Numbered from the stretch's first letter, positions 44,266-53,978 are shown. The stretch is DNA of 64,000 nt from Nitrosomonas nitrosa (GCF_003051105.1 NZ_QAOO01000001.1:124001-188000); one strand, 5' to 3'. Numbers and translations: made by a program. Notes: generated by a model not told the origin, from the letters alone.

Positions 44266-45695
44266 TGTCATTCCAAGATTGGATAGAATCCGATTCTACA
44301 TATAAGTGTGTTTTAGTTGATGTCGATGTTAAGGATGGGGCAGAAAAAACTTTAAATTTATCAAGTAGACCGTACCCTGGTTATAACCCAATTGTAATTG
44401 GTGATTCTATATCAATGACAGAAAGATTATCACTGGATGGTAGAAGTGGATTTACCGTTGGCGATATCGAATTGATGAATGCCGATGGTTCAATCGATTC
44501 TTATTTAGATTACATATGGGCTAATCGTTCCGTTAAAGTTTATGTTGGTGACGTTAGATTTGATAAAGTAGATTTTGAATTGGTGCTGGACGGTGTCACC
44601 GATGATATTGATTCCAAATCAAGGGATGTTTTAAACATTAAAGTTAGGGATAAATTACAACGATTAGAATTCCCTTTAACTGAGAATTACTTAGGGGGCA
44701 GCGGTAATAATAAGGATTCATTGTTGCCGTTATGTTTTGGGGAGGTTTTTAACATATCTCCTTTGTTGGCCGATGAGGCAACTTTAAAATATCAATATCA
44801 TCAAGGGGCAACTGAGGGAGTTATTGAAGTTAGGGACAATGGAGTTCCGGTTGGATTTACCGCCAATAACACAACGGGTACTTTTGTACTTACTCAAGAT
44901 CCATTTGGGCAAGTTACCTGTAGCGTTCAAGGGGATAAGCCCACAAACTGGAATACAACAGCAGCCAATATAATCAATAGAATTGTAACTACATATGGTC
45001 ACAGTGATTTAAGATTTTCTGGTGGGGATATCGATTCATCAAATTTTAATGCTTTTGATTTAGCCAATCCCCAACCACTAGGTATCTATATCGATTTATC
45101 CGATACTGTTTTAAACGTATGCAATCAAATCGCACAATCTGTTGGCGCTCAATTGATGGTTAATAGACTGGGTAAATTACAACTGCATAAGGTAACATTA
45201 ACCCCAACAGGAACCCCTACTGAAATCACAAGTAAAGATATTATTGCCGGTTCTTTATCTGTCGCCCAGAAAATAAAAGTTCAGGGTAGTTTCAAAGTTC
45301 AATATTGCAAAAATTGGACTGTTCAGCCGGTACTCGATACTAGAATACCTGCAGCCCATAAAGATTTATTGGCTAAAGAATGGCTAGAAGTTAAGGCTGA
45401 AAACGCAACAGTTAAATCTAACTATAAGCAATTGGTAGAGGTTGAAGCAATCCCCACTTTATTATTACAAGAATCGGATGCTCAAGATTTGGCGGATCAT
45501 TACCTTTCCATCTATTCCACCCCTAGATTCATTTTATCCCTAACTGTTACCCCTAAATTTATGACAATGAACTTAGGGGATTTTGTAACAATAACAACAA
45601 ATAGATTTGGGTTAGATAGTGGGAAAACAGGTCAGGTGGTTGGGATTCAAATTAATTTGGGGAATGGTAACGTTAACCTGGAGGTGTTAATTTAA
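44265..45695 (+). CDS. Tail tip or baseplate hub protein
   Basis: A 476-residue protein directly after the tape measure. It has SFQDWIESDSTYKCVLVDVDV, SMTERLSLDGRSGFTVGDIEL, and a mid-part LLPLCFGEVFNISPLL typical of hub-type tail proteins in siphoviruses. The C-terminal GDFVTITTNRFGLDSGKTGQVVG is similar. It starts at ATG 44265 (TAATG overlap). Confidence 0.7.
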   Translation: MSFQDWIESDSTYKCVLVDVDVKDGAEKTLNLSSRPYPGYNPIVIGDSISMTERLSLDGRSGFTVGDIELMNADGSIDSYLDYIWANRSVKVYVGDVRFDKVDFELVLDGVTDDIDSKSRDVLNIKVRDKLQRLEFPLTENYLGGSGNNKDSLLPLCFGEVFNISPLLADEATLKYQYHQGATEGVIEVRDNGVPVGFTANNTTGTFVLTQDPFGQVTCSVQGDKPTNWNTTAANIINRIVTTYGHSDLRFSGGDIDSSNFNAFDLANPQPLGIYIDLSDTVLNVCNQIAQSVGAQLMVNRLGKLQLHKVTLTPTGTPTEITSKDIIAGSLSVAQKIKVQGSFKVQYCKNWTVQPVLDTRIPAAHKDLLAKEWLEVKAENATVKSNYKQLVEVEAIPTLLLQESDAQDLADHYLSIYSTPRFILSLTVTPKFMTMNLGDFVTITTNRFGLDSGKTGQVVGIQINLGNGNVNLEVLI

Positions 45696-46856
45696 ATGGC
45701 TGCAACAATAAATCCACGTGATATCTATTTGGACAGTGAGGTTACAAGGAAAAATCAAGTAACCATTCCACCTGAATATAATATAGATTACTTACAAGTT
45801 GATAATGGCCCACCTGCAACGGCAACATCTAATTATTTCAGCACATCCACAAGTAACCCAACAGGTGGAAATGATGGGGATGCACACTATAATTCATCCA
45901 CTAATACTATGTGGTTCAAGATCGATGGAACTTGGCGCAAGGGGGGAACAATTAATGCTGGCGAAATAACTGTTGGCACTTTAGCTGCAGCCAGGATTGC
46001 CGCCAATTCAATTACCGCCGATAAAATCAACGTTTCCACCTTATCAGCCATTGCCGCTAATTTAGGAACTGTTACCGCTGGCACTATCTCGGGAAGTTCT
46101 AATATTGAGATTACCGGAAGGGGTGCGTTTAAAGGAATGGGATTAACTGAAGGACAAAATGCCTCCTTAGTAGCTAATCCCACAAGTGCATCGGGTGGCT
46201 TTGGATTATGGGCTGGTGCATCTTCATCCGGTTATGCTGCTGTACTTGGTAGCGGATCAAGTGCTGCCAATGGTGTGACCGGAACGGCTTCTGGTTCTGG
46301 TCGAGGTGTAACTGCCATTCATACCGGAAGCGGTACTGCATTAGGCGTTATTGGAAAAATGACGATTACCGATACCTCACTAGTGTCTAATCTTAACGCC
46401 GATATGGTAGATGGTTACCACTCTACTTCATTTTGTAGAACCATTGGCTCTCATTCTGGAACTGCAACTGTATCATCAAGTAACTTCAATGTCCTAAGTT
46501 CGGTATCTGGTGTTTCGACAAGTGGCGGTGGATCAAATATAACCATTTATTCAGTTTCCGATAAAAGACTTAAATTTGATATTTCACCCGAAAGATTAGG
46601 GTTGGATTTTATCAACAAATTAAATCCGGTTACATTCAGGAAGAAAGACAATCCCGATATTTTATATCATGGATTTATAGCCCAGGATATGAAGGGGTTG
46701 GTAGAAGGAAATGACGATTGCTTACATTATCTAAATCCAAATGGATATTGGGGAGTGGATTATATGGCAATGACCGCCCCATTGGTTAGAGCTGTTCAGC
46801 AATTAAGTTCCAAGGTGGAGAGATTGGAAAGAATAAATAATAGTATCACATCATAA
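45696..46856 (+). CDS. Tail fibre/tip protein with S74 autoproteolytic chaperone
   Basis: A 386-residue fibre. The centre is Ala/Gly/Ser/Thr-rich fibre sequence with an ITADKIN-type collar motif. From about residue 288 comes the S74 intramolecular chaperone: SDKRLKFDISPERLGLDFINKLNP, with the Ser-Lys dyad in SDKRLK, then HGFIAQDMKGL and APLVRAVQQL. This domain trimerises the fibre and then cuts itself off. It begins immediately after the previous stop. Confidence 0.85.
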   Translation: MAATINPRDIYLDSEVTRKNQVTIPPEYNIDYLQVDNGPPATATSNYFSTSTSNPTGGNDGDAHYNSSTNTMWFKIDGTWRKGGTINAGEITVGTLAAARIAANSITADKINVSTLSAIAANLGTVTAGTISGSSNIEITGRGAFKGMGLTEGQNASLVANPTSASGGFGLWAGASSSGYAAVLGSGSSAANGVTGTASGSGRGVTAIHTGSGTALGVIGKMTITDTSLVSNLNADMVDGYHSTSFCRTIGSHSGTATVSSSNFNVLSSVSGVSTSGGGSNITIYSVSDKRLKFDISPERLGLDFINKLNPVTFRKKDNPDILYHGFIAQDMKGLVEGNDDCLHYLNPNGYWGVDYMAMTAPLVRAVQQLSSKVERLERINNSITS

Positions 46857-46872
46857 TAATAAGGAGAAAAAA

Positions 46873-47172
46873 GTGAGGGATAAAACTTTTCATTTTGGCA
46901 AAAAAGAAGAAATTGTAACAATGCTATATAGCCCAAGCAAAAGAATAATAATTGAGGTTGGCGTAGGAAATAATGTCAATGGAAATTTTGAAGAATTACC
47001 CAATCAAAACTACGAACAATATACACTTGATATTGAAACCGGCCTTGCCAATTTTGAATCCAATGCTGAGATTATGGCAATGGTAGAGACATTTAAAAAT
47101 TATTGTTGGGAGACTGTTGTAAATCCAATTAGAGTTGAAATCGAGGCGAGAAGAAATGCTGATATTGGGTAA
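46873..47172 (+). CDS. Hypothetical phage tail-region protein
   Basis: A 99-residue protein starting at GTG 46873 with AAGGAGAAA upstream. It overlaps the next start by 17 bases. No family recognised; probably an assembly factor for its neighbours. Confidence 0.6.
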   Translation: MRDKTFHFGKKEEIVTMLYSPSKRIIIEVGVGNNVNGNFEELPNQNYEQYTLDIETGLANFESNAEIMAMVETFKNYCWETVVNPIRVEIEARRNADIG

Positions 47173-49000
47173 GGATAAAGTTAAAACGGCTAATGTAATT
47201 GTTGATAGTGAGGCTGTCGATTATCCAGTTTCAAATTTAAAGAGTGATAGAAAATCATCCACCTGGAGATCAAATAACACTAGTAATGCAAGTATTACCG
47301 TGTCATTCGATCAGGCAATAGATAATGATTTTGTTGGATTCGCTTTAAATAATTTTGATGCAAATACCAGTATCCAACTAGATTATATTGTGCCTGGTGA
47401 CTTGGAAAGCAGATCATCTCCTATTCAAATTCCAGGTACAAATTGGTGTGCCTTTGATATCGGCAACGAAACTAATGCATACTCGGTTGCTATAAAAACC
47501 GATGGCACTTTATGGGCATGGGGGTGTAATGAATTTGGTCAACTAGGGCAGAATGATACTATTGATAGATCATCTCCTGTGCAGATTCCTGGAACTAATT
47601 GGTGTGCCGTTAGCGCTGGTTATCAACATGTACATGCTGTAAAAACTGATGGCACATTATGGAGTTGGGGAAATGGTGGTGCAGGTAGATTAGGATATGG
47701 TATAGGCGGAATTCCGCAATCATCCCCAGTTCAAATTCCAGGTACTACTTGGGATAAAATATCTGCAGGACTAGGTAATTCTATTGCAACCAGAACAGAT
47801 GGTACTTTATGGACATGGGGTAGTAATGCTTCTGGTCAATTAGGACAAAGTAATACTATAGATAGATCATCTCCTATTCAAATTCTAGGTAATGCTTGGA
47901 GGGATGCTGCTGTTGGGACTATTTCTTCCGTTGTTGCAACAAAAACCGATGGTACTCTATGGGCATGGGGTAATAATATTACGGGAAGTTTAGGACAGAA
48001 TGATACTATTGATAGATCATCTCCGATACAAATACCAGGTACAAACTGGAATAAGATATCATTAAAAAATTCTTTTGTATTAGCAACCAAAACTGATGGG
48101 ACTCTATGGGCATGGGGTGCTGGAGGTACTGGAGTACTAGGACAAAATAATACTATACCAAGATCGTCTCCAGTACAAATACCAGGAACAGATTGGGATA
48201 AAATTTCTGCTGGCAGTTTCCATTCATTAGCAACTAGAACCGATGGTACATTATGGGCATGGGGTAAGGGCACGGAAGGGCAATTAGGGAATAATTTAGC
48301 GCAGCATAGATCATCTCCGATACAAATACCAGGAACAGATTGGAATAGAGTTGCTGCTGGTGCTAATAATAGTATGGCCACTAAAACCGCTAATACTTTA
48401 TGGGCATGGGGTTATAATAATATAGGTCAATTAGCCACAGGAAAATTGCAACAATCATTCCCACCTGTTACCGTTGGGCAAGTGTTCGATCCTCCTGAAG
48501 GTTTTGATACCAATAATAGTTCATCTTTTGCTTATGGTGGGGGAAATTATTTTTCAATTCAAACACCTAATCATCAAGTGCATGATATTAACATAACCAT
48601 TGATTCATCAACTAATCCTGATGGATTCATTGAAATTTCAAGATTAGTTGCGGGTAAATCGATTCAAACTAATTATGGCGCGTCAATTGGAGTTGTTTCT
48701 TCTTTAGATGACCGTTCGGAGGTTACAAGGACTGAGGCCGGAGACAGTGTAGTTGATTATAGGCCAGTAACAAAATCACTTGAATTTAACCTTGCTCATT
48801 TAAATAAATCCGAAAGAGCAGAATTGATTAATATTTTCAGGTCAGTGGGAAAAAGAAATCCGGTTTATGTTTCATTGGCACAGGGTAAAGATGAGGACTT
48901 TAAGAAATCGATGGAGATATATGGGCGGCTAGATGATTTATCTTTAATTCTGAATGAATTATATGTGAGTGAGTGCAGCATAAAGATTGATGAGATATAG
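47156..49000 (+). CDS. Tail protein with seven RCC1-like propeller repeats
   Basis: A 614-residue protein from ATG 47156 (GAGAAGAA upstream). The N-terminal part (VSNLKSDRKSSTWRSNNTSN, then ITVSFDQAIDNDFVGFALN) is the galactose-binding-like beta-sandwich of siphovirus tail-tip proteins. It is interrupted by about 350 residues holding seven RCC1-type units, each with DGTLWAWG, GQLG and SSPVQIPG, spaced about 50 residues. The sandwich and a tail C-terminal domain (VHDINITIDSSTNPDGFIEI, then KSLEFNLAHLNKSERAELI) follow. Seven units fit one closed seven-bladed propeller. Exposed on the tip, it may bind the receptor. Confidence 0.85.
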   Translation: MLILGKDKVKTANVIVDSEAVDYPVSNLKSDRKSSTWRSNNTSNASITVSFDQAIDNDFVGFALNNFDANTSIQLDYIVPGDLESRSSPIQIPGTNWCAFDIGNETNAYSVAIKTDGTLWAWGCNEFGQLGQNDTIDRSSPVQIPGTNWCAVSAGYQHVHAVKTDGTLWSWGNGGAGRLGYGIGGIPQSSPVQIPGTTWDKISAGLGNSIATRTDGTLWTWGSNASGQLGQSNTIDRSSPIQILGNAWRDAAVGTISSVVATKTDGTLWAWGNNITGSLGQNDTIDRSSPIQIPGTNWNKISLKNSFVLATKTDGTLWAWGAGGTGVLGQNNTIPRSSPVQIPGTDWDKISAGSFHSLATRTDGTLWAWGKGTEGQLGNNLAQHRSSPIQIPGTDWNRVAAGANNSMATKTANTLWAWGYNNIGQLATGKLQQSFPPVTVGQVFDPPEGFDTNNSSSFAYGGGNYFSIQTPNHQVHDINITIDSSTNPDGFIEISRLVAGKSIQTNYGASIGVVSSLDDRSEVTRTEAGDSVVDYRPVTKSLEFNLAHLNKSERAELINIFRSVGKRNPVYVSLAQGKDEDFKKSMEIYGRLDDLSLILNELYVSECSIKIDEI

Positions 49001-49006
49001 CGTAAA

Positions 49007-49032
49007 AAAGGGATGGCTAAAACCACCCCTTT
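49007..49032. terminator. Bidirectional terminator between convergent genes
   Basis: AAAGGGATGG/CCACCCCTTT stem with one mismatch and a 6-base loop, A-run before it and T-rich after, between the RCC1 tail gene and the minus-strand gene at 49037. Confidence 0.7.
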
Positions 49033-49036
49033 ACTT

Positions 49037-49243
49037 TCAAAAAAACGTTCTGATAAATTTATCAAAATCCATGTATTGCAATTTTATCAGCATATCCTTA
49101 ATCTCTTCCCTTGTCCCAATGAAATAATATTCCGTTTTATACTTGTTAATTTCCTTTTTTAGTAGGAATTTTTTGCACTCATTCATCAAGAAATCGTATT
49201 GGTCTTTGCTCAGTCGATATGCATTCATGATATTTTCGTTCAT
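49037..49243 (-). CDS. Hypothetical small phage protein
   Basis: A 68-residue basic helical protein from ATG 49243, preceded by AAGGAAAGG. It lies just downstream of the secreted cargo-like gene. No family recognised. Confidence 0.6.
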   Translation of the reverse strand: MNENIMNAYRLSKDQYDFLMNECKKFLLKKEINKYKTEYYFIGTREEIKDMLIKLQYMDFDKFIRTFF

Positions 49244-49256
49244 TTTTTTCCTTTCC

Positions 49257-50087
49257 TTAATCAATGGTTTGCAATACATACTCGACTTGAGCTTTCAAAT
49301 TTGGAATATTCCTAGCTCCATTTATTCCATCAAAATTACCCCATGTGAAAATTCCTATCCCTGAAATTAAATATCTATACTCATTATATAGGTCACTGTA
49401 TTTTTCTAGTTGATCGATAACAACGGCTTCATCTGCAAAATTGAAAGCTCCAGCAATCAAGAATATTTTTTGATGAGACAACATAGAATCATACAGCCAA
49501 GCCGCATATTCAAATTGTGATCTACCGCCACAATCATCAAACGCCCCGTAACAGTCAAAGGCTATATGATCAGCCGCCTCCACAGTTAATACGTTTTCGT
49601 TTGGTCTTTCGGCTTTCTGAATATTGAGTTCTAAAAATGCTTCCACATGAAGCATTTGATATCCTAAAGCGAGTTTTAAATTTTTAAAAAGCTGTCTAGT
49701 GTTAATGTAATCTGCGGCTATTTCATTACATGCAGTTTGTTTTCCTGCATGACAGGCTTGTCTAACCCACCAAAAAGGTTCATCAAGCATAATCATTATT
49801 TTATGATTACCAAGCGCATTTAACAATTCAGTTGGGTCTTTAAATATAAAAGTTCCCGTGTCATAATCCCAAAAATATCTGGAAATCTCAATTATAGGTA
49901 GCATCCTGCCTTGGTTTACATCCAATACATTTTTTAAATTTTCTAGGCTGTCGGGCACGTACCCAAAGGCAGTTGAAAAACTAGCAACTTCATCTAATTG
50001 AGATGAATCCGTTATCTGTACCCCTTTCCATGCTGAGGCATTAAAGGAAAGGGTAAGGAAAAGAACTGCCGCTGCAAAAACTTTCAT
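49257..50087 (-). CDS. Secreted protein, glycosidase-like fold, near attR
   Basis: A 276-residue protein with a signal peptide at about 1-19 (FLTLSFNASA then W). The repeating strand-helix pattern, with IMIMLDEPFWW, MLHVEAFLELNI and GIGIFTWGNFDG at successive strand ends, suggests a TIM-barrel of glycoside-hydrolase type. I cannot assign a family. Cys pairs (CHAGKQTACNE, CYGAFDDCGG) suit an exported, disulphide-bonded protein. Position at the prophage edge and opposite orientation suggest lysogenic-conversion cargo (a moron). A lysis function is less likely. Confidence 0.7.
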   Translation of the reverse strand: MKVFAAAVLFLTLSFNASAWKGVQITDSSQLDEVASFSTAFGYVPDSLENLKNVLDVNQGRMLPIIEISRYFWDYDTGTFIFKDPTELLNALGNHKIMIMLDEPFWWVRQACHAGKQTACNEIAADYINTRQLFKNLKLALGYQMLHVEAFLELNIQKAERPNENVLTVEAADHIAFDCYGAFDDCGGRSQFEYAAWLYDSMLSHQKIFLIAGAFNFADEAVVIDQLEKYSDLYNEYRYLISGIGIFTWGNFDGINGARNIPNLKAQVEYVLQTID

Positions 50088-50178
50088 GAACTTGTCTCCT
50101 AGTATAGTTTTTTGTATATCGACTATTCTTGAAGTTTTAAGTGATTGAATTAATTAGAATATTTACTCAATCACGTTT

Positions 50179-50187
50179 CTTCAGGGG
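50179..50187. other. attR core
   Basis: CTTCAGGGG, identical to 18632-18640 and in the same codon phase, running directly into the C-terminal half of the host gene. Confidence 0.8.
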
Positions 50188-50871
50188 ACAAATTGTTTTG
50201 CAGAAGAACAGTTTAGCCAACAATTCATCTATAGTTTTGAGCGTGGCGCCGTTGGTTTTACCCCTGTTTTTGCCGACCTTCCAGCCGACTACGACCCCAA
50301 TAGCTATGAATTGGATTTTCGGCATGAACAGTTGCCCGCTCCGCTGTGGGGGTACTCAGGATTACGCTTGACCGGTCATAATCGATCGGATGATTTGGCT
50401 ATGTTGATCAAAAGCCCTATTCGAGGTCTTCAACCCTCAACAGTCTATCGGGTGGAAATCGATGCGGAGATTGCCAGTAATGTACCGCAAGGGTGTATTG
50501 GGGTGGGAGGCTCCCCGGGAGAAGGCGTTTATGTGAAACTGGGCGCTGTCGGTATAGAGCCCAATGCTGTAATCGACAGTAGCGATAACTGGCTCCGACT
50601 CAATATCGATTATGGCAATCAATCTGAATCCGGAGCGCATGCACGGGTCGTTGGCAATCTTGCTAACAGCCAACAATGTGACGCCGGTGCAAATGTATTA
50701 TGGGAGCTCAAGCGGGTGAGTACGGAAGGACAGAAAATTTTTGCACAAACTGATGAGAACGGCACTTTATGGGTGTTTGCAGGGACAGATTCAGCGTTTG
50801 AGGGTCTGACCCAGTATTATTTGACGACGCTGCGTATTCGTGTGGAATCGAAAGAACCTTCACTGCCATAG
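50188..50871 (+). pseudogene. C-terminal half of the prophage-split secreted protein
   Basis: An open frame of 227 codons that starts at attR without a start codon; the first usable one is TTG at 50311. It reads TNCFAEEQFSQQFIYSFERG, then YELDFRHEQLPAPLWGYSGLRL and NVPQGCIGVGGSPGEGVYVKLG, a conserved secreted-domain pattern. In-frame TGA and TAG stops lie upstream in phage DNA. Joined to 18179-18640 it yields a 381-residue secreted protein, so the function is lost or altered in the lysogen and restored on excision. Confidence 0.82.
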
Positions 50872-50970
50872 CGCATCGATGTCTAGGACTCCATTATTCA
50901 TGTTTGCTTGTTGGTTGTATGATCGTATCTCATTTTTGACCCTGCTTCGAAACTTTGTTACTTTGCAATC

Positions 50971-52689
50971 ATGCGAAGTCGAACGCTTTTCCTTTACATC
51001 TTTATTATTCTGCCAGGGTTGGCGTGGGCACAGCCGGATACGGTCAAGCCTAAGCAGCCTGCTGTGGCAAGTGCTAACGCTTACGCAACCGATGCTGGAT
51101 TGGAGGTTTTGGCAGCAGGAGGCAATGCATTCGATGCTGCGGTGGCAATCAGTGCCACGCTCGGGCTCGTTGAACCGGAAAGTTCAGGATTAGGCGGGGG
51201 CGGTTTTTTTCTGTTGCGCAAGCACGATGGCCATGTGGTATTCGTTGACGCACGCGAACGAGCGCCTGCCGCAGCGAGCCGTGATATGTATCTGGATACA
51301 AAAGGGCAGGTCAAGCGCAGTCAGGCGATCAGCGGTCCCTTATCTGCGGCTATTCCCGGCTTACCCGCAGGGATTGTACATATCGCTGAACGGTACGGAC
51401 GCTTACCCCTGTCGGAATCTCTAAAGCCCGCTATTCGTTTGGCGCGTGTAGGTTGGAAATTTGGTGAGAAAAACCGGACAATGTTTGCTTTCAAGGCAGA
51501 TGTCATTGCCCGCAATGCGGCTGCAGCAGCGCTGTTTCAGCCTGATGGCAAGATACCGGAAATCGGTAGCCGGCTATATAATCCGGATTATGCGCAGGTA
51601 CTCGAGCGGCTGGTGCGCGAAGGGGTAGCAGGGTTTTACCACGGCGCTTTCGCTCGTCACATGGTCGAGGAAGTCCGCAAAGCGGGCGGTATCTGGACGA
51701 TAGAGGATCTTAGCAGCTACACCGTCGTCGAGCGTGAACCGATTCGATTGCGGCATCGTCATTTCGAGATTATTACTGCACCGCCCCCTTCATCGGGGGG
51801 AGTTGCGTTGTCGCAGATATTCAATATCCTCGATGGCTACGATTATGTATCGATGGACGATGCTACCCGCGCTCATCTCTTTATCGAAGCAATGCGGCGC
51901 GCTTATCGTGATCGCGCAATTTATCTAGGCGATCCAGATCATGTCGTTATACCGTTGGATATTTTGTTGCACCCGGCTTATGCGGCAGGCTTGCGTGCCA
52001 GTATCCACCCGGATCAGGCTATGCCGAGTCGATTATTGCCGAGTGTAAGCCAATATGCCGAACGCCCTGGCACTTCACATTTCTCCATAGTCGATCAGGA
52101 GGGCAATATGGCATCGGTCACGCAAACCGTGAATTTACCCTACGGCAGTGGCTTCGTCGTCCCAGGAACAGGCTTTTTGCTCAATAATGAGATGGATGAT
52201 TTTTCAATTAAGGCTGGTGTGCCTAATGCTTATGGGTTGATTGGAGAAGACGCCAATGCGATTGCGCCTGGGCGTCGGCCATTGTCTTCAATGACACCCA
52301 GTATTCTGATCGGTAGTAATCGCGTAGCTGCCTTGGGATCACCAGGAGGCAGCCGTATTATTACGACGGTGCTGCTGGGTATCTTGGCATTGATCGACGG
52401 GGATGATGCGCAGGCGGTCGCTAATTTACCACGCTATCATCATCAGTATCTGCCCGATGAGATTTCAGCCGAATCCAATGCATTCGATACTGAAACCATT
52501 GCCGCTTTGGAAGCAAAAGGTCATACCGTCAAGGTGTACGATCGTACATGGGGAAATATGCAATTAGTGATTTGGGATCCAACGACAGGCGAAGTGCAGG
52601 TCGGCAGTGATTTTCGTTGGCAGGGTATCAGTAAAGGCGCGGTAGGTGAGCCAATAGAGAAAACAGGTAAAGAAATAATATTTAGATAA
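50971..52689 (+). CDS. ggt: Gamma-glutamyltransferase
   Basis: A 572-residue periplasmic enzyme that transfers or hydrolyses the gamma-glutamyl group of glutathione. It has a signal peptide (LFLYIFIILPGLAWA), then SANAYATDAGLEVLAAGGNAFDA, the substrate-loop GLGGGGFFLL, and DARERAPAAA. Self-cleavage occurs before Thr368 in RPGTSHFSIVD, which becomes the N-terminal nucleophile of the small subunit. Later motifs LSSMTPSIL and LGSPGGSRII are intact. Length is normal. Confidence 0.95.
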   Translation: MRSRTLFLYIFIILPGLAWAQPDTVKPKQPAVASANAYATDAGLEVLAAGGNAFDAAVAISATLGLVEPESSGLGGGGFFLLRKHDGHVVFVDARERAPAAASRDMYLDTKGQVKRSQAISGPLSAAIPGLPAGIVHIAERYGRLPLSESLKPAIRLARVGWKFGEKNRTMFAFKADVIARNAAAAALFQPDGKIPEIGSRLYNPDYAQVLERLVREGVAGFYHGAFARHMVEEVRKAGGIWTIEDLSSYTVVEREPIRLRHRHFEIITAPPPSSGGVALSQIFNILDGYDYVSMDDATRAHLFIEAMRRAYRDRAIYLGDPDHVVIPLDILLHPAYAAGLRASIHPDQAMPSRLLPSVSQYAERPGTSHFSIVDQEGNMASVTQTVNLPYGSGFVVPGTGFLLNNEMDDFSIKAGVPNAYGLIGEDANAIAPGRRPLSSMTPSILIGSNRVAALGSPGGSRIITTVLLGILALIDGDDAQAVANLPRYHHQYLPDEISAESNAFDTETIAALEAKGHTVKVYDRTWGNMQLVIWDPTTGEVQVGSDFRWQGISKGAVGEPIEKTGKEIIFR

Positions 52690-52844
52690 GTATTTGTGTA
52701 TATAGCAATATGTACAAATTCTGGCGTTATCTGGGCTATTAAGCTGAAATGATAATTTGATATTGATTTCATCTGACATGTTTTACCTCAAAAATTTGCC
52801 AGCTGATTCATTTGGTTCGAGGTTTTTCAAAAAGGAGCAATACC

Positions 52845-53777
52845 ATGGGGAACATCAAAGAAATAACTATTTCCGATTATTGCGTTAAACCTGGGAGTCA
52901 GGTCGACCTCAGCCAGTGGCAGACTCGGGTCAAGCCCTACTATGAGTCGAAGCAATCATACAAAGAAAAATTGAAAACCGATATCAAACGACTGAAAAAA
53001 ATCCAGCGTTTACTCTATGCACATGATCGCTATTCTTTATTGATAATTTTTCAAGCTATGGATGCTGCGGGCAAAGATGGCGCGATTCGACACGTGATGT
53101 CCGGTGTCAATCCGCAGGGTTGTCAAGTGTATAGTTTCAAACATCCTAGTGAAACAGAGCTCGACCATGACTTTTTATGGCGGACCCATCGGGCGTTGCC
53201 TGAGCGTGGACAAATCGGTATTTTCAACCGTTCTTACTATGAGGAAGTTTTGATTGTGCGGGTAAAACCAGAGGTATTGAAAGCACAGAATCTGCCTGAT
53301 ACTTCCTTGAATGAAAATGATTTCTGGGGACAGCGCTATCGATCGATCGTTGAATCTGAGGCACATTTGTACCGGAATGGAACGCGTATTATCAAATTTT
53401 TTCTGCACCTTTCCAAAGATGAACAGCGGCAACGATTTTTGGCGAGAATTGATAATCCCAACAAGAATTGGAAATTCTCTGATGCGGATATGGAACAGCG
53501 CCAAGCCTGGGATCAATACATGGCAGCCTATGAAGCTTGTTTGACTGCAACCAGTACTGCCGAAGCACCTTGGTATATCGTGCCTGCCGATGACAAGAAG
53601 AATGCGCGTTTGATCATCTCACAAATCATTGTCGATACACTCTCTAGCTTAAAATTATGTTATCCACCCACTAGCAATGCGCGCCGCAAGGAGTTGTTAG
53701 CCATCAGGAGCTTGTTGGAACAAGACAAGGATGAGGGTTCACACCGCAAGCATAAACCGACATCCACTGCCAATTAA
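52845..53777 (+). CDS. Polyphosphate kinase 2 family protein
   Basis: A 310-residue PPK2 enzyme, which moves phosphate between polyphosphate and nucleotides (AMP, ADP or both). Walker A is [13 protein letters not shown], the lid region is [17 protein letters not shown], and Walker B is [22 protein letters not shown] 52845 follows AAAGGAG; an upstream frame to 52812 lacks support. A short-class PPK2 by length. Which nucleotide it prefers cannot be told. Confidence 0.92.
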   Translation: MGNIKEITISDYCVKPGSQVDLSQWQTRVKPYYESKQSYKEKLKTDIKRLKKIQRLLYAHDRYSLLIIFQAMDAAGKDGAIRHVMSGVNPQGCQVYSFKHPSETELDHDFLWRTHRALPERGQIGIFNRSYYEEVLIVRVKPEVLKAQNLPDTSLNENDFWGQRYRSIVESEAHLYRNGTRIIKFFLHLSKDEQRQRFLARIDNPNKNWKFSDADMEQRQAWDQYMAAYEACLTATSTAEAPWYIVPADDKKNARLIISQIIVDTLSSLKLCYPPTSNARRKELLAIRSLLEQDKDEGSHRKHKPTSTAN

Positions 53778-53778
53778 A

Positions 53779-53803
53779 CGCCCACCGACCAAGTAGATGG
53801 GCG
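53779..53803. terminator. Weak hairpin after the PPK2 gene
   Basis: CGCCCA/TGGGCG six-bp stem with a 13-base loop, three bases after the stop, followed by moderately T-rich sequence. Confidence 0.4.
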
Positions 53804-53978
53804 CTGAATGATTTTATTCTAGTTTTGCATCTTGCTGCAAAAGTCTATTAACTAATTATTAGATGGTTATAGCATCAACGGCTATCGCAGCGCAGCCGAA
53901 AAAAATTGTAACCTGACTGCCAGTTGAGATTTTGTGGCTTCAGCCAGATGTAATGTTTGTTAGTTTTAGCAGTCGCAA

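Larger units (their letters stand above)
18632..50187. mobile_element. Integrated temperate siphovirus-like prophage
   Basis: About 31.5 kb bounded by 9-bp direct repeats (CTTCAGGGG). Base composition drops sharply to AT-rich across the element. It contains a tyrosine integrase next to attL, helicase-primase, holin, terminase, portal, fused protease-capsid, connectors, tail tube, frameshifted chaperone, long tape measure and tail tip genes, so it looks complete for a long non-contractile tail (no sheath gene was seen). Four homing endonucleases are present. I saw no convincing CI-type repressor or canonical endolysin. Lambda-like parts are the terminase, portal, gpZ, gpW and GT frameshift; the capsid module is HK97-like. 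Confidence 0.95.

Noticed and set aside
47405..48445. Regular DNA repeats considered as a possible CRISPR-like array
   Set aside because: They encode the RCC1 propeller units in one open frame with about 150-bp spacing and no spacer-repeat structure.
50141..50371. Plus-strand ORF of 76 codons at the right prophage border
   Set aside because: It is in a different frame from the split host gene, which explains this stretch better.
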